DNA of 38,047 nucleotides from Rhodospirillaceae bacterium (GTDB lineage Bacteria > Pseudomonadota > Alphaproteobacteria > Thalassobaculales > Thalassobaculaceae). The notes below the pieces were generated by a model. That model ran no database searches, was not told the origin of the DNA, and worked only from the letters and a program-made list of their open reading frames with translations. The stretch is taken from assembly GCA_018699735.1 (NCBI GenBank), contig JABIRP010000207.1:1-38047 (forward strand), written 5' to 3'. This document shows, piece after piece, positions 16,134 to 23,494 of the stretch; the stretch's first letter is position 1; each line of letters opens with the position of its first letter. Position numbers and translations under genes: made by a program.

Positions 16134-17413
16134 CAGAATTTACCGTGTGCGCCGCCGGAGAACCTGCGTCCCAACAGGCCCGTCGGTCGGAGTAGCAAGG
16201 TCAAGGTCAGGACGATCATGCCATAGGCCGGAATATAGGATGCCGCCTTCTGGGCATCTGGCACGCATCCGGTCCCGGCCGCCTCGACCAGCCCAACGAT
16301 GATGCCGCCTATGAAAGCGCCTGGAAGAGATCCGAGGCCACCGAGAACGATGATGACGAAAGACCGCATCGCCGGGATTGCGCCAACCTGCGGCAACCAC
16401 GAGAAAGCCTGCACCAGCAGGGCTCCGGCGAGCGCCGCGATCATACCGCCCAATGCGAAGGCCAGCATATTCATGCGGTCGGGGTTGATACCGGCGATCG
16501 CTGCCGCCTCGCGATCCAAGCTAACCGCGCGCAAGGCCTTTCCGGTCCAGGTGCGGTGCAGAAAATATAACAACGACAGCAAGACGAGAACACAGGCCAC
16601 GGCGGCGACGAAGCGCGGGTTCGATATCGAGACCGTATCGAACAATTCCATATTTCCGCGGCTGGTCTTGATTAGCCACGGATCTTCCGCCGACGGCAAA
16701 CGCAATCGGGGGAAGTCGAAAAAGCGCCGCGCCTTGACAGGATTGGCCCCGACGGTCGCCTGAATGAAATACTGCAGCGTGAATGCCAAGCCGAAAGTCA
16801 CCAGGATGCCGTATTCGACCGGCCGCTCGATCTTGCCCTCGTACATCGGGGTCAGGAACATCCGCTCGAACGCCGCCCCCAACGCGAAAGTTACGAGGCA
16901 AGCGGCAAATATGCCGACGACGGGATAGATGCCGGGGAACCAGACCGAGGTGACGAAATACGTCACCATCCCGCCAATCATATAGAACTCACCATGCGCG
17001 AAACTTACAACGCCGAGGATCGAGAATATCAGCGTCAGACCAAGCGCCATGAAGCCGTAGATGATGCCGAGAATAATTCCGTTGGTGATCTGCGAAGCAA
17101 CGAAAGAGCCATTGGATACGCAGTTGTTGCTTGGGTCGGCGAAAGCGAAGGCGAAGGCGATCAGCGTCACAGCACCGACAGCCGGCCAGACCATAAGATG
17201 CTTGTTTACTTCGGGTGTTTTAATCCAAAGCGGCGCCAAACCAACCGGTCCGGTCGCCGCCCCCAGCATCGAGCCGACAAAAACCGAGTTCGAGGTGTCC
17301 AGATCCTTGTGCAGGTAAATCCGGCGCGTAACAAGGCCGCCGACAACGCCCCAAAGGATCATCCAGCCAATTACACCCCAAAAAATCTCAGAATGCTCCA
17401 CACCCCACCCCAC
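16133..17413 (-). CDS. livH: Branched-chain amino-acid type ABC transporter permease LivH, N-terminally extended
   Basis: Inner-membrane permease of 426 residues, against about 300 for typical LivH. The LivH core starts near residue 104 (ASQITNGIILGIIYGFMALGL) and keeps FSILGVVSFAHGEFYM, AVSLDREAAAIAGIN and the C-terminal SFVIIVLGGLGSLPGA. The first 100 residues add about three hydrophobic stretches (IFWGVIGWMILWGVVGG, SVFVGSMLGAATGPVG and LMVWPAVGAVTLIAFAF). The start is uncertain: the frame opens with GTG at 17413 without a good ribosome site, and GTG at 17401 and ATG at 17362 are alternatives. Confidence 0.88.
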   Translation of the reverse strand: MGWGVEHSEIFWGVIGWMILWGVVGGLVTRRIYLHKDLDTSNSVFVGSMLGAATGPVGLAPLWIKTPEVNKHLMVWPAVGAVTLIAFAFAFADPSNNCVSNGSFVASQITNGIILGIIYGFMALGLTLIFSILGVVSFAHGEFYMIGGMVTYFVTSVWFPGIYPVVGIFAACLVTFALGAAFERMFLTPMYEGKIERPVEYGILVTFGLAFTLQYFIQATVGANPVKARRFFDFPRLRLPSAEDPWLIKTSRGNMELFDTVSISNPRFVAAVACVLVLLSLLYFLHRTWTGKALRAVSLDREAAAIAGINPDRMNMLAFALGGMIAALAGALLVQAFSWLPQVGAIPAMRSFVIIVLGGLGSLPGAFIGGIIVGLVEAAGTGCVPDAQKAASYIPAYGMIVLTLTLLLRPTGLLGRRFSGGAHGKF

Positions 17414-17452
17414 TTACGAATATTCGGGAACCCATTCGTGCAGAAACGAGCA

Positions 17453-17488
17453 CCCGCGGCGGTTACCGAAAACGGTAGCCGCCGCGGG
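17453..17488. promoter_or_regulatory. Strong GC-rich hairpin between livK and livH
   Basis: CCCGCGGCGG (17453-17462) pairs with CCGCCGCGGG (17479-17488). The inner TACCG/CGGTA arms extend this to 16 positions with one mismatch and an AAAA loop. No T-run follows on the minus strand, so it is more likely an RNA-stabilising or partial-termination element that lets the binding-protein gene be expressed more than the permeases. Confidence 0.6.
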
Positions 17489-17514
17489 GCCCTTATAGGT
17501 CGACCGGGATCAGC

Positions 17515-18753
17515 CTATTTCTTGACGTAGATCGCGGGTCCGGTCTTGTAGGCATCCGGCCAGACGATCGGCGAGTCGGTCGATTCCTGGCCTTCTTTTT
17601 GATACTGAATCATGGTCATCGCCGGATCCGGCCACTGGTGCCACCACTCGTCACCCTTGCCATCAGCGCTCGGGTCTTTCTTGGTGCCATAGGGGAAGTA
17701 GATCCGCCCCAGCGTGCCTTCGTGCGAGATACCCTCAAGGGCTGCGACGATCTTAGCGCCGTCGGTCGATTTGGCTTCGTTGATCGCCTGAGCCAGGATC
17801 GAAATCGAGTCGTAGGCTTCGAGCGCATAGCTTTCGATGGCGCCCTTGCCGGTCTTGGCTTTGTAGTCCTTGTTGAGCTTCAGGGCCTTCTTATTCCACA
17901 GATTGACCGGCGTACCGATGCGCTGCACGAACGCCATGTTGCCGTCCGGAACATTTTCCCACCAAGCCTTGCTCTCAAGAGCGACCTGACCGGCCTGGAA
18001 GGGAATGTCCTGAGGACCGATGCCCGCGTCAGCGGCCTGCTGGGCGAAATTGTATCCCGCCTCGCCGGTCGCAAGCACGATGACGTAGTCGGGATCCGCC
18101 GCCTTAATACGCTCGACGATACCGGAATAGTCCTGGGTGCCAATGTCGACACCGAAGGTCACGGCATCGACGCCACCGGACTTCAGGCCCTTGGTGGTCT
18201 CTTCAGCCGCCGGAATACCGTAATCGGTGTTCTCGGTCAGAATGGCGACCTTCTTGATGTTCGGGACCAGCAAAGCAGCCTTCCAGAGCGTGGCCGAGGC
18301 CCATGAGCTCAAAGGCGCGATGCGGAAGATGTACTTCTGCTTGTCACCGGTGATCGTGTCGTTCCAGGTCTCGGCGAAGACAACCGGGATTTTTCGGTTG
18401 TTCGCGACATCCTTGGACGCAACTCCGACAGAACTGTGATAACCGCCACCGACAGCAACGACGCCGTCCTGGGTGATTAGCTTTTCCATGATCGCTGAAG
18501 CTTTTTCGGGCAAGCCTTCGGTGTCCGCGATCACGACTTTGACCTTGCAGCCCAAGACGCCACCAGCCGCGTTGATGTCGCGCTCGGCAAACAGCATCGC
18601 ATCCCGCATGGCTTCACCGCCACCGACCGCACCAGGGGCCGAAAGCGGCGCCAATCCGCCAATCTTGACCGGACAGGTTGCAGCACTCGCCCCCAAGGGC
18701 AACGCCGACACGCCAAGTCCGAACGCGATTAAGAATACACCAGCCTTATTCAT
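17515..18753 (-). CDS. livK: Branched-chain amino-acid type ABC transporter substrate-binding protein
   Basis: Periplasmic binding protein of 412 residues with a clear Sec signal peptide: MNKAGVFLIAFGLGVSALPL ending at ASA, with likely cleavage before Ala25. The mature domain begins CPVKIGGLAPLSAPGAVGGG, typical of the type I periplasmic-binding fold of the HAAT family. Regions such as ADTEGLPEKASAIMEKLI, VAVGGGYHSSVGVA and YEAYDSI-like ALEAYDSISILAQAI support this. Its specificity cannot be read from the sequence; the conserved ligand Ser/Thr in the GGYHSS loop fits an amino-acid or amide ligand. A strong AGGAGG site lies before the ATG. It is the first and probably most expressed gene of livKHMGF. 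Confidence 0.92.
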   Translation of the reverse strand: MNKAGVFLIAFGLGVSALPLGASAATCPVKIGGLAPLSAPGAVGGGEAMRDAMLFAERDINAAGGVLGCKVKVVIADTEGLPEKASAIMEKLITQDGVVAVGGGYHSSVGVASKDVANNRKIPVVFAETWNDTITGDKQKYIFRIAPLSSWASATLWKAALLVPNIKKVAILTENTDYGIPAAEETTKGLKSGGVDAVTFGVDIGTQDYSGIVERIKAADPDYVIVLATGEAGYNFAQQAADAGIGPQDIPFQAGQVALESKAWWENVPDGNMAFVQRIGTPVNLWNKKALKLNKDYKAKTGKGAIESYALEAYDSISILAQAINEAKSTDGAKIVAALEGISHEGTLGRIYFPYGTKKDPSADGKGDEWWHQWPDPAMTMIQYQKEGQESTDSPIVWPDAYKTGPAIYVKK

Positions 18754-18766
18754 GAAGTCCTCCTGT

Positions 18767-18796
18767 CTGAAATTCAGTCAGCCGTTTTTCCGGCTG
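18767..18796 (-). promoter_or_regulatory. Small inverted repeats in the livK leader
   Basis: CAGCCG (18779-18784) and CGGCTG (18791-18796) form a 6-bp stem, and CTGAAATTCAG (18767-18777) is a near-perfect palindrome just before the ribosome site. They may be an operator or leader structure. The gap 18754-18890 holds nothing else I can support; I see no convincing promoter hexamers. Confidence 0.3.
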
Positions 18797-18890
18797 TTAT
18801 TTGTGGTGAGCAGTCTTGCAAGGTTTCACTAGCTGTTCAATAGCTTGTTCGAGCGCGCACTGCCGCTGACGGTCGGCCACAACCATGACA

Positions 18891-18937
18891 TTTGAGGATT
18901 GGGGTGTATCAGGATGGGGCGTATTAGGAGTGGGGCG
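18891..18937 (+). repeat. Short tandem repeat, 15-16 bp units, overlapping a gene's 3' end
   Basis: Units on the + strand are TTTGAGGATTGGGGTG (18891-18906), TATCAGGATGGGGCG (18907-18921) and TATTAGGAGTGGGGCG (18922-18937). The TTA at 18924-18926 is the reverse complement of the TAA stop of the DsbA-like gene. It shares GGATTGGGGT and TATTAGG with the array at 12304-12360. Confidence 0.6.
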
Positions 18938-19544
18938 CGCGCGAGAATGGATGCTTCAGCGCATGTTCAATTATCTCCAGCCTATCCTGGCCGAAATACC
19001 GCTCGCCATCCACGAAGTATGTCGGCGACCCGAAGACGCCGCGCTCGACAGCTTCCCGGGTGTTGATTTGAAATTGAGATCGGACCTCTTGGGTCTCGGC
19101 CTCCGTTAACAAGGCTTCGGCATCCATTCCGACGGAATTTCCGAGCGCGAGCAAAGTGCCTCGGTCGGCCAGATCCGCATCGTCCCGCCAATGTGCTTCC
19201 AGCAGGACATGCGCCAGACGGTCAATATTCTCACCCCGCATGACACCGGCGACCAGCATGCAGTTCGATAATGCCGTGTCGTTGTCGTGGTAGGTCGGCC
19301 GTCCATCCATGACCGGGGCGCCGCGGTACTCGGACCATCGTTGGATTTCACGGAACATGTAGCTGCGCAGTGCCGGGTTCCGGTCGCGAAACGACTTCGC
19401 ATCGACAGCTTCCATCGCGACATACAGATCAAACGGCTTGTGCACAATTTCCCGTCCGTCCGCCGCCGCAATCTCCATGAACCTTGCCGAACCGAGATAG
19501 GCAAACCCGGAATGCGCCGAGTAGAAATATTCAATATTTGCCAA
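18924..19544 (-). CDS. DsbA-family / 2-hydroxychromene-2-carboxylate isomerase-like protein
   Basis: Cytosolic thioredoxin-fold protein of 206 residues in the HCCA isomerase / kappa-class glutathione transferase group. The start EYFYSAHSGFAYLG places a Ser (residue 12) where DsbA has a CxxC cysteine, as is usual for this group. GVFGSPTYFVDGERYFGQDRL near 165-185 is the conserved cis-Pro and C-terminal motif. The true substrate is unknown; no naphthalene or other aromatic degradation genes adjoin it. It follows the threonine aldolase gene by 12 bp and is probably cotranscribed with it. The last residues are encoded by a repeat array. Confidence 0.85.
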   Translation of the reverse strand: MANIEYFYSAHSGFAYLGSARFMEIAAADGREIVHKPFDLYVAMEAVDAKSFRDRNPALRSYMFREIQRWSEYRGAPVMDGRPTYHDNDTALSNCMLVAGVMRGENIDRLAHVLLEAHWRDDADLADRGTLLALGNSVGMDAEALLTEAETQEVRSQFQINTREAVERGVFGSPTYFVDGERYFGQDRLEIIEHALKHPFSRAPHS

Positions 19545-19556
19545 GATGATGTACTC

Positions 19557-20576
19557 CTATCCGGCGTCACGAAAATATTCGGCAAACGCACCGACGGTCG
19601 TCTGGACGTCTGCCTCACTGATATCCCGGTGGGTGACCAAACGGAAGGTCGGTGCCCGACCACCGATCAGGATACCGCGTTCCTTCATGTGAGCCTGCAG
19701 CGCATCACGATGTTCACCTGCAACCTGAATAAAGATCATGTTGGTATGCGCACCCTCAGGCTCGGTCTCGATCCCAGGGATTTGCGCCAACTCCGAAACC
19801 AAACGGGCCGCGAGGCGATGATCCTCGGCAAGCCTGTCGACCTGGCTTCGGATGGCGACCAAACCACAAGCAGCATAAAGCCCGGACTGCCGCATGCCGC
19901 CCCCCAACATCTTGCGCCAGCGCCGCGCTGCCTTGATGAACGGGGCGGAGCTGACAAGGACAGAACCGGCCGGCGCACCAAGCCCTTTGGAGAGGCAGAG
20001 CGAGACGCTATCGAACCCGCTGGTCAGATCCTTGGCGGCGCAATCATTGGCGATCGCGGCGTTCATGATCCGGGCGCCGTCGAGATGCGCCGCCAAACCA
20101 TGGCGTTTGGCGAGCGACGTCGCCGCATTCATGTAATCGGGGCCCTTGGCCTTACCGTTGTGGGTATTCTCAAAACAGAGCAGGCGGGTCATCGGAAAAT
20201 GCATGTCGTCGGGTTTGATCTGATCTTCCATGGCGTCCAGATCGACCGCACCATCTGCACCGACCGGCACATGCTGTGGCACCACACCGCCAAGGGCAGC
20301 GGTACCACCGGCCTCGGCCCGAGCAATGTGATACGGCGCACCGATGATGTATTCATCGCCCCGCCCACAGTGGGTTAGAACCGCGCTGAGATTGGACTGG
20401 GTCCCGGACGGCACATACATCCCGGCCTCGTGGCCAAGCAGATCGGCCACGGTTTCCTCCAGTTCGTTGACCGACGGGTCATCGCCATAAACGTCGTCAC
20501 CCACCTCGGCCGCCGCCATGGCCTTGTACATTTCGGAGGACGGCTTGGTCACCGTGTCGCTACGCAGGTCGATCAT
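19557..20576 (-). CDS. ltaE: Low-specificity L-threonine aldolase
   Basis: Cytosolic PLP enzyme splitting L-threonine or L-allo-threonine to glycine and acetaldehyde. The 339-residue protein begins MIDLRSDTVTKPS, the family signature, followed by GDDVYGDDPSVNELE. His83 (APYHI) should stack on PLP. Asp166 and Arg169 (HLDGAR) are in place, and Lys197 (CLSKGLGAPAG) is the PLP lysine. The low-specificity type is inferred from overall resemblance to LtaE. An AAGGCGG site lies five bases before the ATG. Confidence 0.94.
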   Translation of the reverse strand: MIDLRSDTVTKPSSEMYKAMAAAEVGDDVYGDDPSVNELEETVADLLGHEAGMYVPSGTQSNLSAVLTHCGRGDEYIIGAPYHIARAEAGGTAALGGVVPQHVPVGADGAVDLDAMEDQIKPDDMHFPMTRLLCFENTHNGKAKGPDYMNAATSLAKRHGLAAHLDGARIMNAAIANDCAAKDLTSGFDSVSLCLSKGLGAPAGSVLVSSAPFIKAARRWRKMLGGGMRQSGLYAACGLVAIRSQVDRLAEDHRLAARLVSELAQIPGIETEPEGAHTNMIFIQVAGEHRDALQAHMKERGILIGGRAPTFRLVTHRDISEADVQTTVGAFAEYFRDAG

Positions 20577-20769
20577 CGTGTCCGCCTTGGGTTTAATTCA
20601 GGATCAGTTTCTCGGGCCATATTCCGGGATCGGCCCGTCAGGCTCAAGCAACAATCGGTAAGTCGGGAATATTCTTGGTGATCGGGGCAGGCTCACGCCT
20701 CCCATTTCTAGCACAGGGCTTGCTCTTGCAGCCGCATGCGTCAAAATACGTTGTGCGAGAGGAGTTGGG

Positions 20770-21711
20770 ATGACGGATTCGGCGACCCAAGCGAGGCGAA
20801 AAAAAGCCAAGGACGACGATGTGGACGTATCACGTCCTGAATTGGGCGAGATCGTCACTGAGCTCGACAAAGCCGTCGTCGAGACCTCTGAATGGCTATC
20901 CAGGTTTCATCGCTCGGCGCTTTGCAAGGTTAAACCGGATCCGGATCTGATCGCGCCCGACCCGGCTGGGCATACTGAATTCGGGACCTGGTACGCCGAA
21001 CGCGAAGGCACCGGCATCTTCGATCAACCGGCATTTGCCGACCTCGCGGTCGCGCATCAATCGCTCCTGTCGCATGCAAGCATCATCGCACGCCGAGCTT
21101 GGCGAGACGATCGGGTGCCGGTCGAGGAATATGACTCACTGCACGAAAAACACCGAGACTTCAATGACAAGGCTCGGCGCATGGCGCGTGCCTTTAGAGC
21201 GGCATTATCCGATTTGGATCCGCTGACCGGGACCCATACCCGCCAAGGCATGGAGCGCGATCTCGCGCGCGAGCAGCAACGCGCCAATCGCTCGCATCAA
21301 CCAGTCTGTTTGGCACTCGCCGATATCGATCATTTCAAAAAGGTCAATGACACCTACGGCCATCAAACCGGTGACCGGGTCTTGACGGCCGTAACCCGCA
21401 TTCTGATGGACAGCCTTAGGCCGTACGATTCGATATACCGATATGGTGGCGAGGAATTTCTGCTCTGCCTGCCTGAGACCTCCGAGGCCGACGCCCGCGC
21501 CACGCTCGACCGCGTGCGACACCATATCGAAGCGGCGATTATGCAGGCGGAGGACGGCAGCGAGTTCTCCGTCACCTGTTCTTTCGGCATTGCCAAACTC
21601 GAGCCTCGCCAACCGCTTCGCAGTATCATTGAACATGCTGACCAAGCGCTCTATAAGGCCAAGGACTCGGGCCGAAATCAGGTTTGCGCCTGGTCGGCCG
21701 GCGATATGTGA
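20770..21711 (+). CDS. Diguanylate cyclase (GGDEF) with a CZB-like N-terminal domain
   Basis: Cytosolic protein of 313 residues that should make cyclic di-GMP. The GGDEF domain occupies about 150-310 with active-site GGEEF (226-230), DPLTGTHTRQ at the start and DIDHFKKVND for metal and nucleotide binding. An inhibitory I-site RPYD (217-220) lies five residues before GGEEF, so product feedback is likely. The N-terminal part (about 30-110) is helical and carries EFGTWY (70-75) with histidines at 47, 96 and 102. This recalls the zinc-binding CZB domain of E. coli DgcZ, but the expected Cys reads Thr69. No membrane segment is present. AGGAG precedes the ATG. The gap 20577-20769 has some short inverted repeats but no promoter I trust. 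Confidence 0.92.
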   Translation: MTDSATQARRKKAKDDDVDVSRPELGEIVTELDKAVVETSEWLSRFHRSALCKVKPDPDLIAPDPAGHTEFGTWYAEREGTGIFDQPAFADLAVAHQSLLSHASIIARRAWRDDRVPVEEYDSLHEKHRDFNDKARRMARAFRAALSDLDPLTGTHTRQGMERDLAREQQRANRSHQPVCLALADIDHFKKVNDTYGHQTGDRVLTAVTRILMDSLRPYDSIYRYGGEEFLLCLPETSEADARATLDRVRHHIEAAIMQAEDGSEFSVTCSFGIAKLEPRQPLRSIIEHADQALYKAKDSGRNQVCAWSAGDM

Positions 21712-21793
21712 TGCGACACACTTGTAGTTTGCGCCGAATTTGTCGAGTATGCGTACAACTTTGAACTTTAAAGAGAGACATGGAGATATTGGA

Positions 21794-22087
21794 ATGGCAG
21801 ACGAATCCGCCGCCAAAACGATCGACGTTCGACGTCAGCAGGAACTCGATCACCTTATCCGCAAGATGGGTGGAATAGCCTCGGTCTTCGAGGTCCGGTC
21901 CGATACGGCTGGAGACCCGCATTTTACTGCGTTTCGAGAGATGATGGATGTCTATTTGAGCGCCTGCCGCAACAACTTGCAGGACGGCAGGGACTTCATG
22001 GATAGCGGCGTCGAGCTGACAGACGATGAAAAGCAGCATCTGGCTGCTGCCTTCGAGAAAGTATTCGGGTTCGCGCCGGGCGCCTAA
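21794..22087 (+). CDS. Small hypothetical protein
   Basis: 97-residue protein of unknown function, charged, with no membrane segment or signal peptide. It looks mostly helical (RRQQELDHLIRKMGG and ELTDDEKQHLAAAFEKVFGF). I chose the ATG at 21794 because GGAG lies eight bases upstream and the earlier in-frame ATGs lack one. It follows the GGDEF gene by 82 bp on the same strand and may be cotranscribed. No family is recognised. Confidence 0.7.
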   Translation: MADESAAKTIDVRRQQELDHLIRKMGGIASVFEVRSDTAGDPHFTAFREMMDVYLSACRNNLQDGRDFMDSGVELTDDEKQHLAAAFEKVFGFAPGA

Positions 22088-22110
22088 GATCCATTACCGG
22101 TTTTTCTGTA

Positions 22111-23010
22111 TCAAGTCGGGCCGCCCATGGCGGCCCGATCAGCTTCAAGCATCAACCAATCACGAAATGCCTTAACTTTGGGACGCTCAAGGTTTCTCTC
22201 GGGGCAAACCAGAAAATAGGCGAATTCTGCCTCGAGCGATAACTCGAACGGCTTCACCAGACGCCCCGCCGCCAGATGGTCCGCGACCAGAACACTCCGG
22301 CCAAGAGCAACGCCCAGCCCCTCTACCGCCGCCTGCAAAACCATACTTGAGTGTGAGAAACCAAGGCTGCGTCGCGGTTGAACCTGCACGTTGGCCGCTT
22401 CCAACCACATCCGCCAATCCTCGCGCATGCTGTCGTGCAACATGGTGTATCGGGCGAGGTCCGAAGGCTCCTTAAGCGGATTGGCGCCCTGCAGCAGATT
22501 TGGGCTGCAAACAACCGAGATGCTTTCGGTCAGAATGCGCTCTGAAACCAGCCCCGGCCACTCGCCCCGGCCATATCGGATGCCGAGATCAACTTCTTCC
22601 CGTTCGAAATCGACATTCGCGTCATTGGCCGAGATCCGTACATCAATGTCGGGCTGGGCATCAGCGAAACTGCCAAGCCGCGGCACCAGCCAGGTCGCCG
22701 CAAAACTGGCTAGAACGCTGATCACGAGAATTCCGCTTTCATCACGCCGCAGTAACCTGGCCGTCGCCTCATTCATGGTATCGAATGCATCGCGCAGATC
22801 CGGCAGATAGGCTTGGCCCGCCTCGGTGAGTTCTATCGTCCGATTTCGACGCACGAATAAAGGCCGCCCGAACCAATCCTCCAGCGCCTTGACCTGATGG
22901 CTGACTGCCGCTTGGGTCACGTTCAACTCATCTGCAGCTTGTGTGAAGCTGAGGTGACGTGCGGCGGCTTCGAAGGATCGAAGCGCGTTCATTGGTGGCA
23001 AACGGCGCAT
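22111..23010 (-). CDS. LysR-family transcriptional regulator, GcvA-like
   Basis: DNA-binding regulator of 299 residues. The N-terminal winged helix-turn-helix (about 5-65) reads RLPPMNALRSFEAAARHLSFTQAADELNVTQAAVSHQVKALEDW, in pieces closely matching GcvA-type regulators. A LysR effector domain of about 200 residues follows. The effector is unknown; GcvA itself senses glycine, and the nearby threonine aldolase makes glycine, though that link is only speculative. It is divergent from a small membrane-protein gene, with an inverted repeat between them that may be its operator. The last codons overlap a 10-bp hairpin. Confidence 0.92.
   Translation of the reverse strand: MRRLPPMNALRSFEAAARHLSFTQAADELNVTQAAVSHQVKALEDWFGRPLFVRRNRTIELTEAGQAYLPDLRDAFDTMNEATARLLRRDESGILVISVLASFAATWLVPRLGSFADAQPDIDVRISANDANVDFEREEVDLGIRYGRGEWPGLVSERILTESISVVCSPNLLQGANPLKEPSDLARYTMLHDSMREDWRMWLEAANVQVQPRRSLGFSHSSMVLQAAVEGLGVALGRSVLVADHLAAGRLVKPFELSLEAEFAYFLVCPERNLERPKVKAFRDWLMLEADRAAMGGPT
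22116..22138. terminator. Hairpin at the convergent ends of the hypothetical and lysR genes
   Basis: TCGGGCCGCC (22116-22125) and GGCGGCCCGA (22129-22138) form a perfect 10-bp stem with a 3-base loop, inside the last codons of lysR and 28 bp beyond the + strand gene. No clean T-run follows on either strand, so it may terminate weakly or act with other factors. Confidence 0.4.
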
Positions 23011-23020
23011 TTGATTTTCA

Positions 23021-23157
23021 CATTATTATTTCTAATGAATTGTATGAGAATTGATCGTTTGAAAGCAACCGTTCTTAGGACTAACTACAGAACCACGGCA
23101 TGACCTGGGCCGCTCTCCAATCAACCTTGGTCACCATACACTTTAGAAATAATGATG
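23021..23157. promoter_or_regulatory. Paired inverted arms in the lysR / small-protein divergent gap
   Basis: CATTATTATTTCTAA (23021-23035) and TTAGAAATAATGATG (23143-23157) are inverted copies matching at 14 of 15 positions. Each lies 10-14 bp from the nearer start codon (23010 and 23172). A second imperfect inverted repeat, TTCTAAT (23030-23036) and ATGAGAA (23044-23050), may be a LysR box. The arrangement suggests autoregulation and control of the divergent gene. Confidence 0.4.
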
Positions 23158-23171
23158 GAAGGAGGTGCGAT

Positions 23172-23417
23172 ATGAACACCATGATCGCTCTGCGTGCACC
23201 CACCCTACGGACCGCTGCGGACTTCCTCCGCCCGGCTGCACTGTTCGCTCTGCTAACCGCACCGTTGGTGTTGTTGGCGAATGCGCTGCTGACCTGGCAA
23301 AATCGTATTGTCTTGCGTGATGGCATGGTCGGCATGCCGGAACACCTGCGCGTCGACGCTGGCCTCAGTAAAGAGATGATCAGTGCGGAAATCGACAAGC
23401 CGTTCTGGGCAGCCTGA
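23172..23417 (+). CDS. Small protein with one hydrophobic segment, DUF1127-like C terminus
   Basis: 81-residue protein with a perfect AGGAGG ribosome site seven bases before the ATG. Residues 22-42 (LFALLTAPLVLLANALL) are hydrophobic enough for one membrane segment. The C-terminal part (MPEHLRVDAGLSKEM then KPFWAA) resembles the end of DUF1127 proteins, but this is a resemblance by eye only. The gene is divergent from the LysR regulator and probably controlled by it. Function is unknown. Confidence 0.7.
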   Translation: MNTMIALRAPTLRTAADFLRPAALFALLTAPLVLLANALLTWQNRIVLRDGMVGMPEHLRVDAGLSKEMISAEIDKPFWAA

Positions 23418-23452
23418 TCGGCCTCAAGCAGTTCACATAACTAACCTGGGTT

Positions 23453-23494
23453 ACCGGCACCGTCTCATCTTCGTTTGACAGAGGCGGTGCCGGT
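23453..23494. terminator. Hairpin between convergent small-protein and M23 peptidase genes
   Basis: ACCGGCACCG (23453-23462) pairs with CGGTGCCGGT (23485-23494); the inner TCTC and GAGG extend the stem to 14 positions with one G-T, and the loop is 14 bases. It sits at the stop of the minus-strand peptidase gene and 35 bp after the plus-strand stop, so it probably serves both. There is no strong T-run. Confidence 0.5.
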
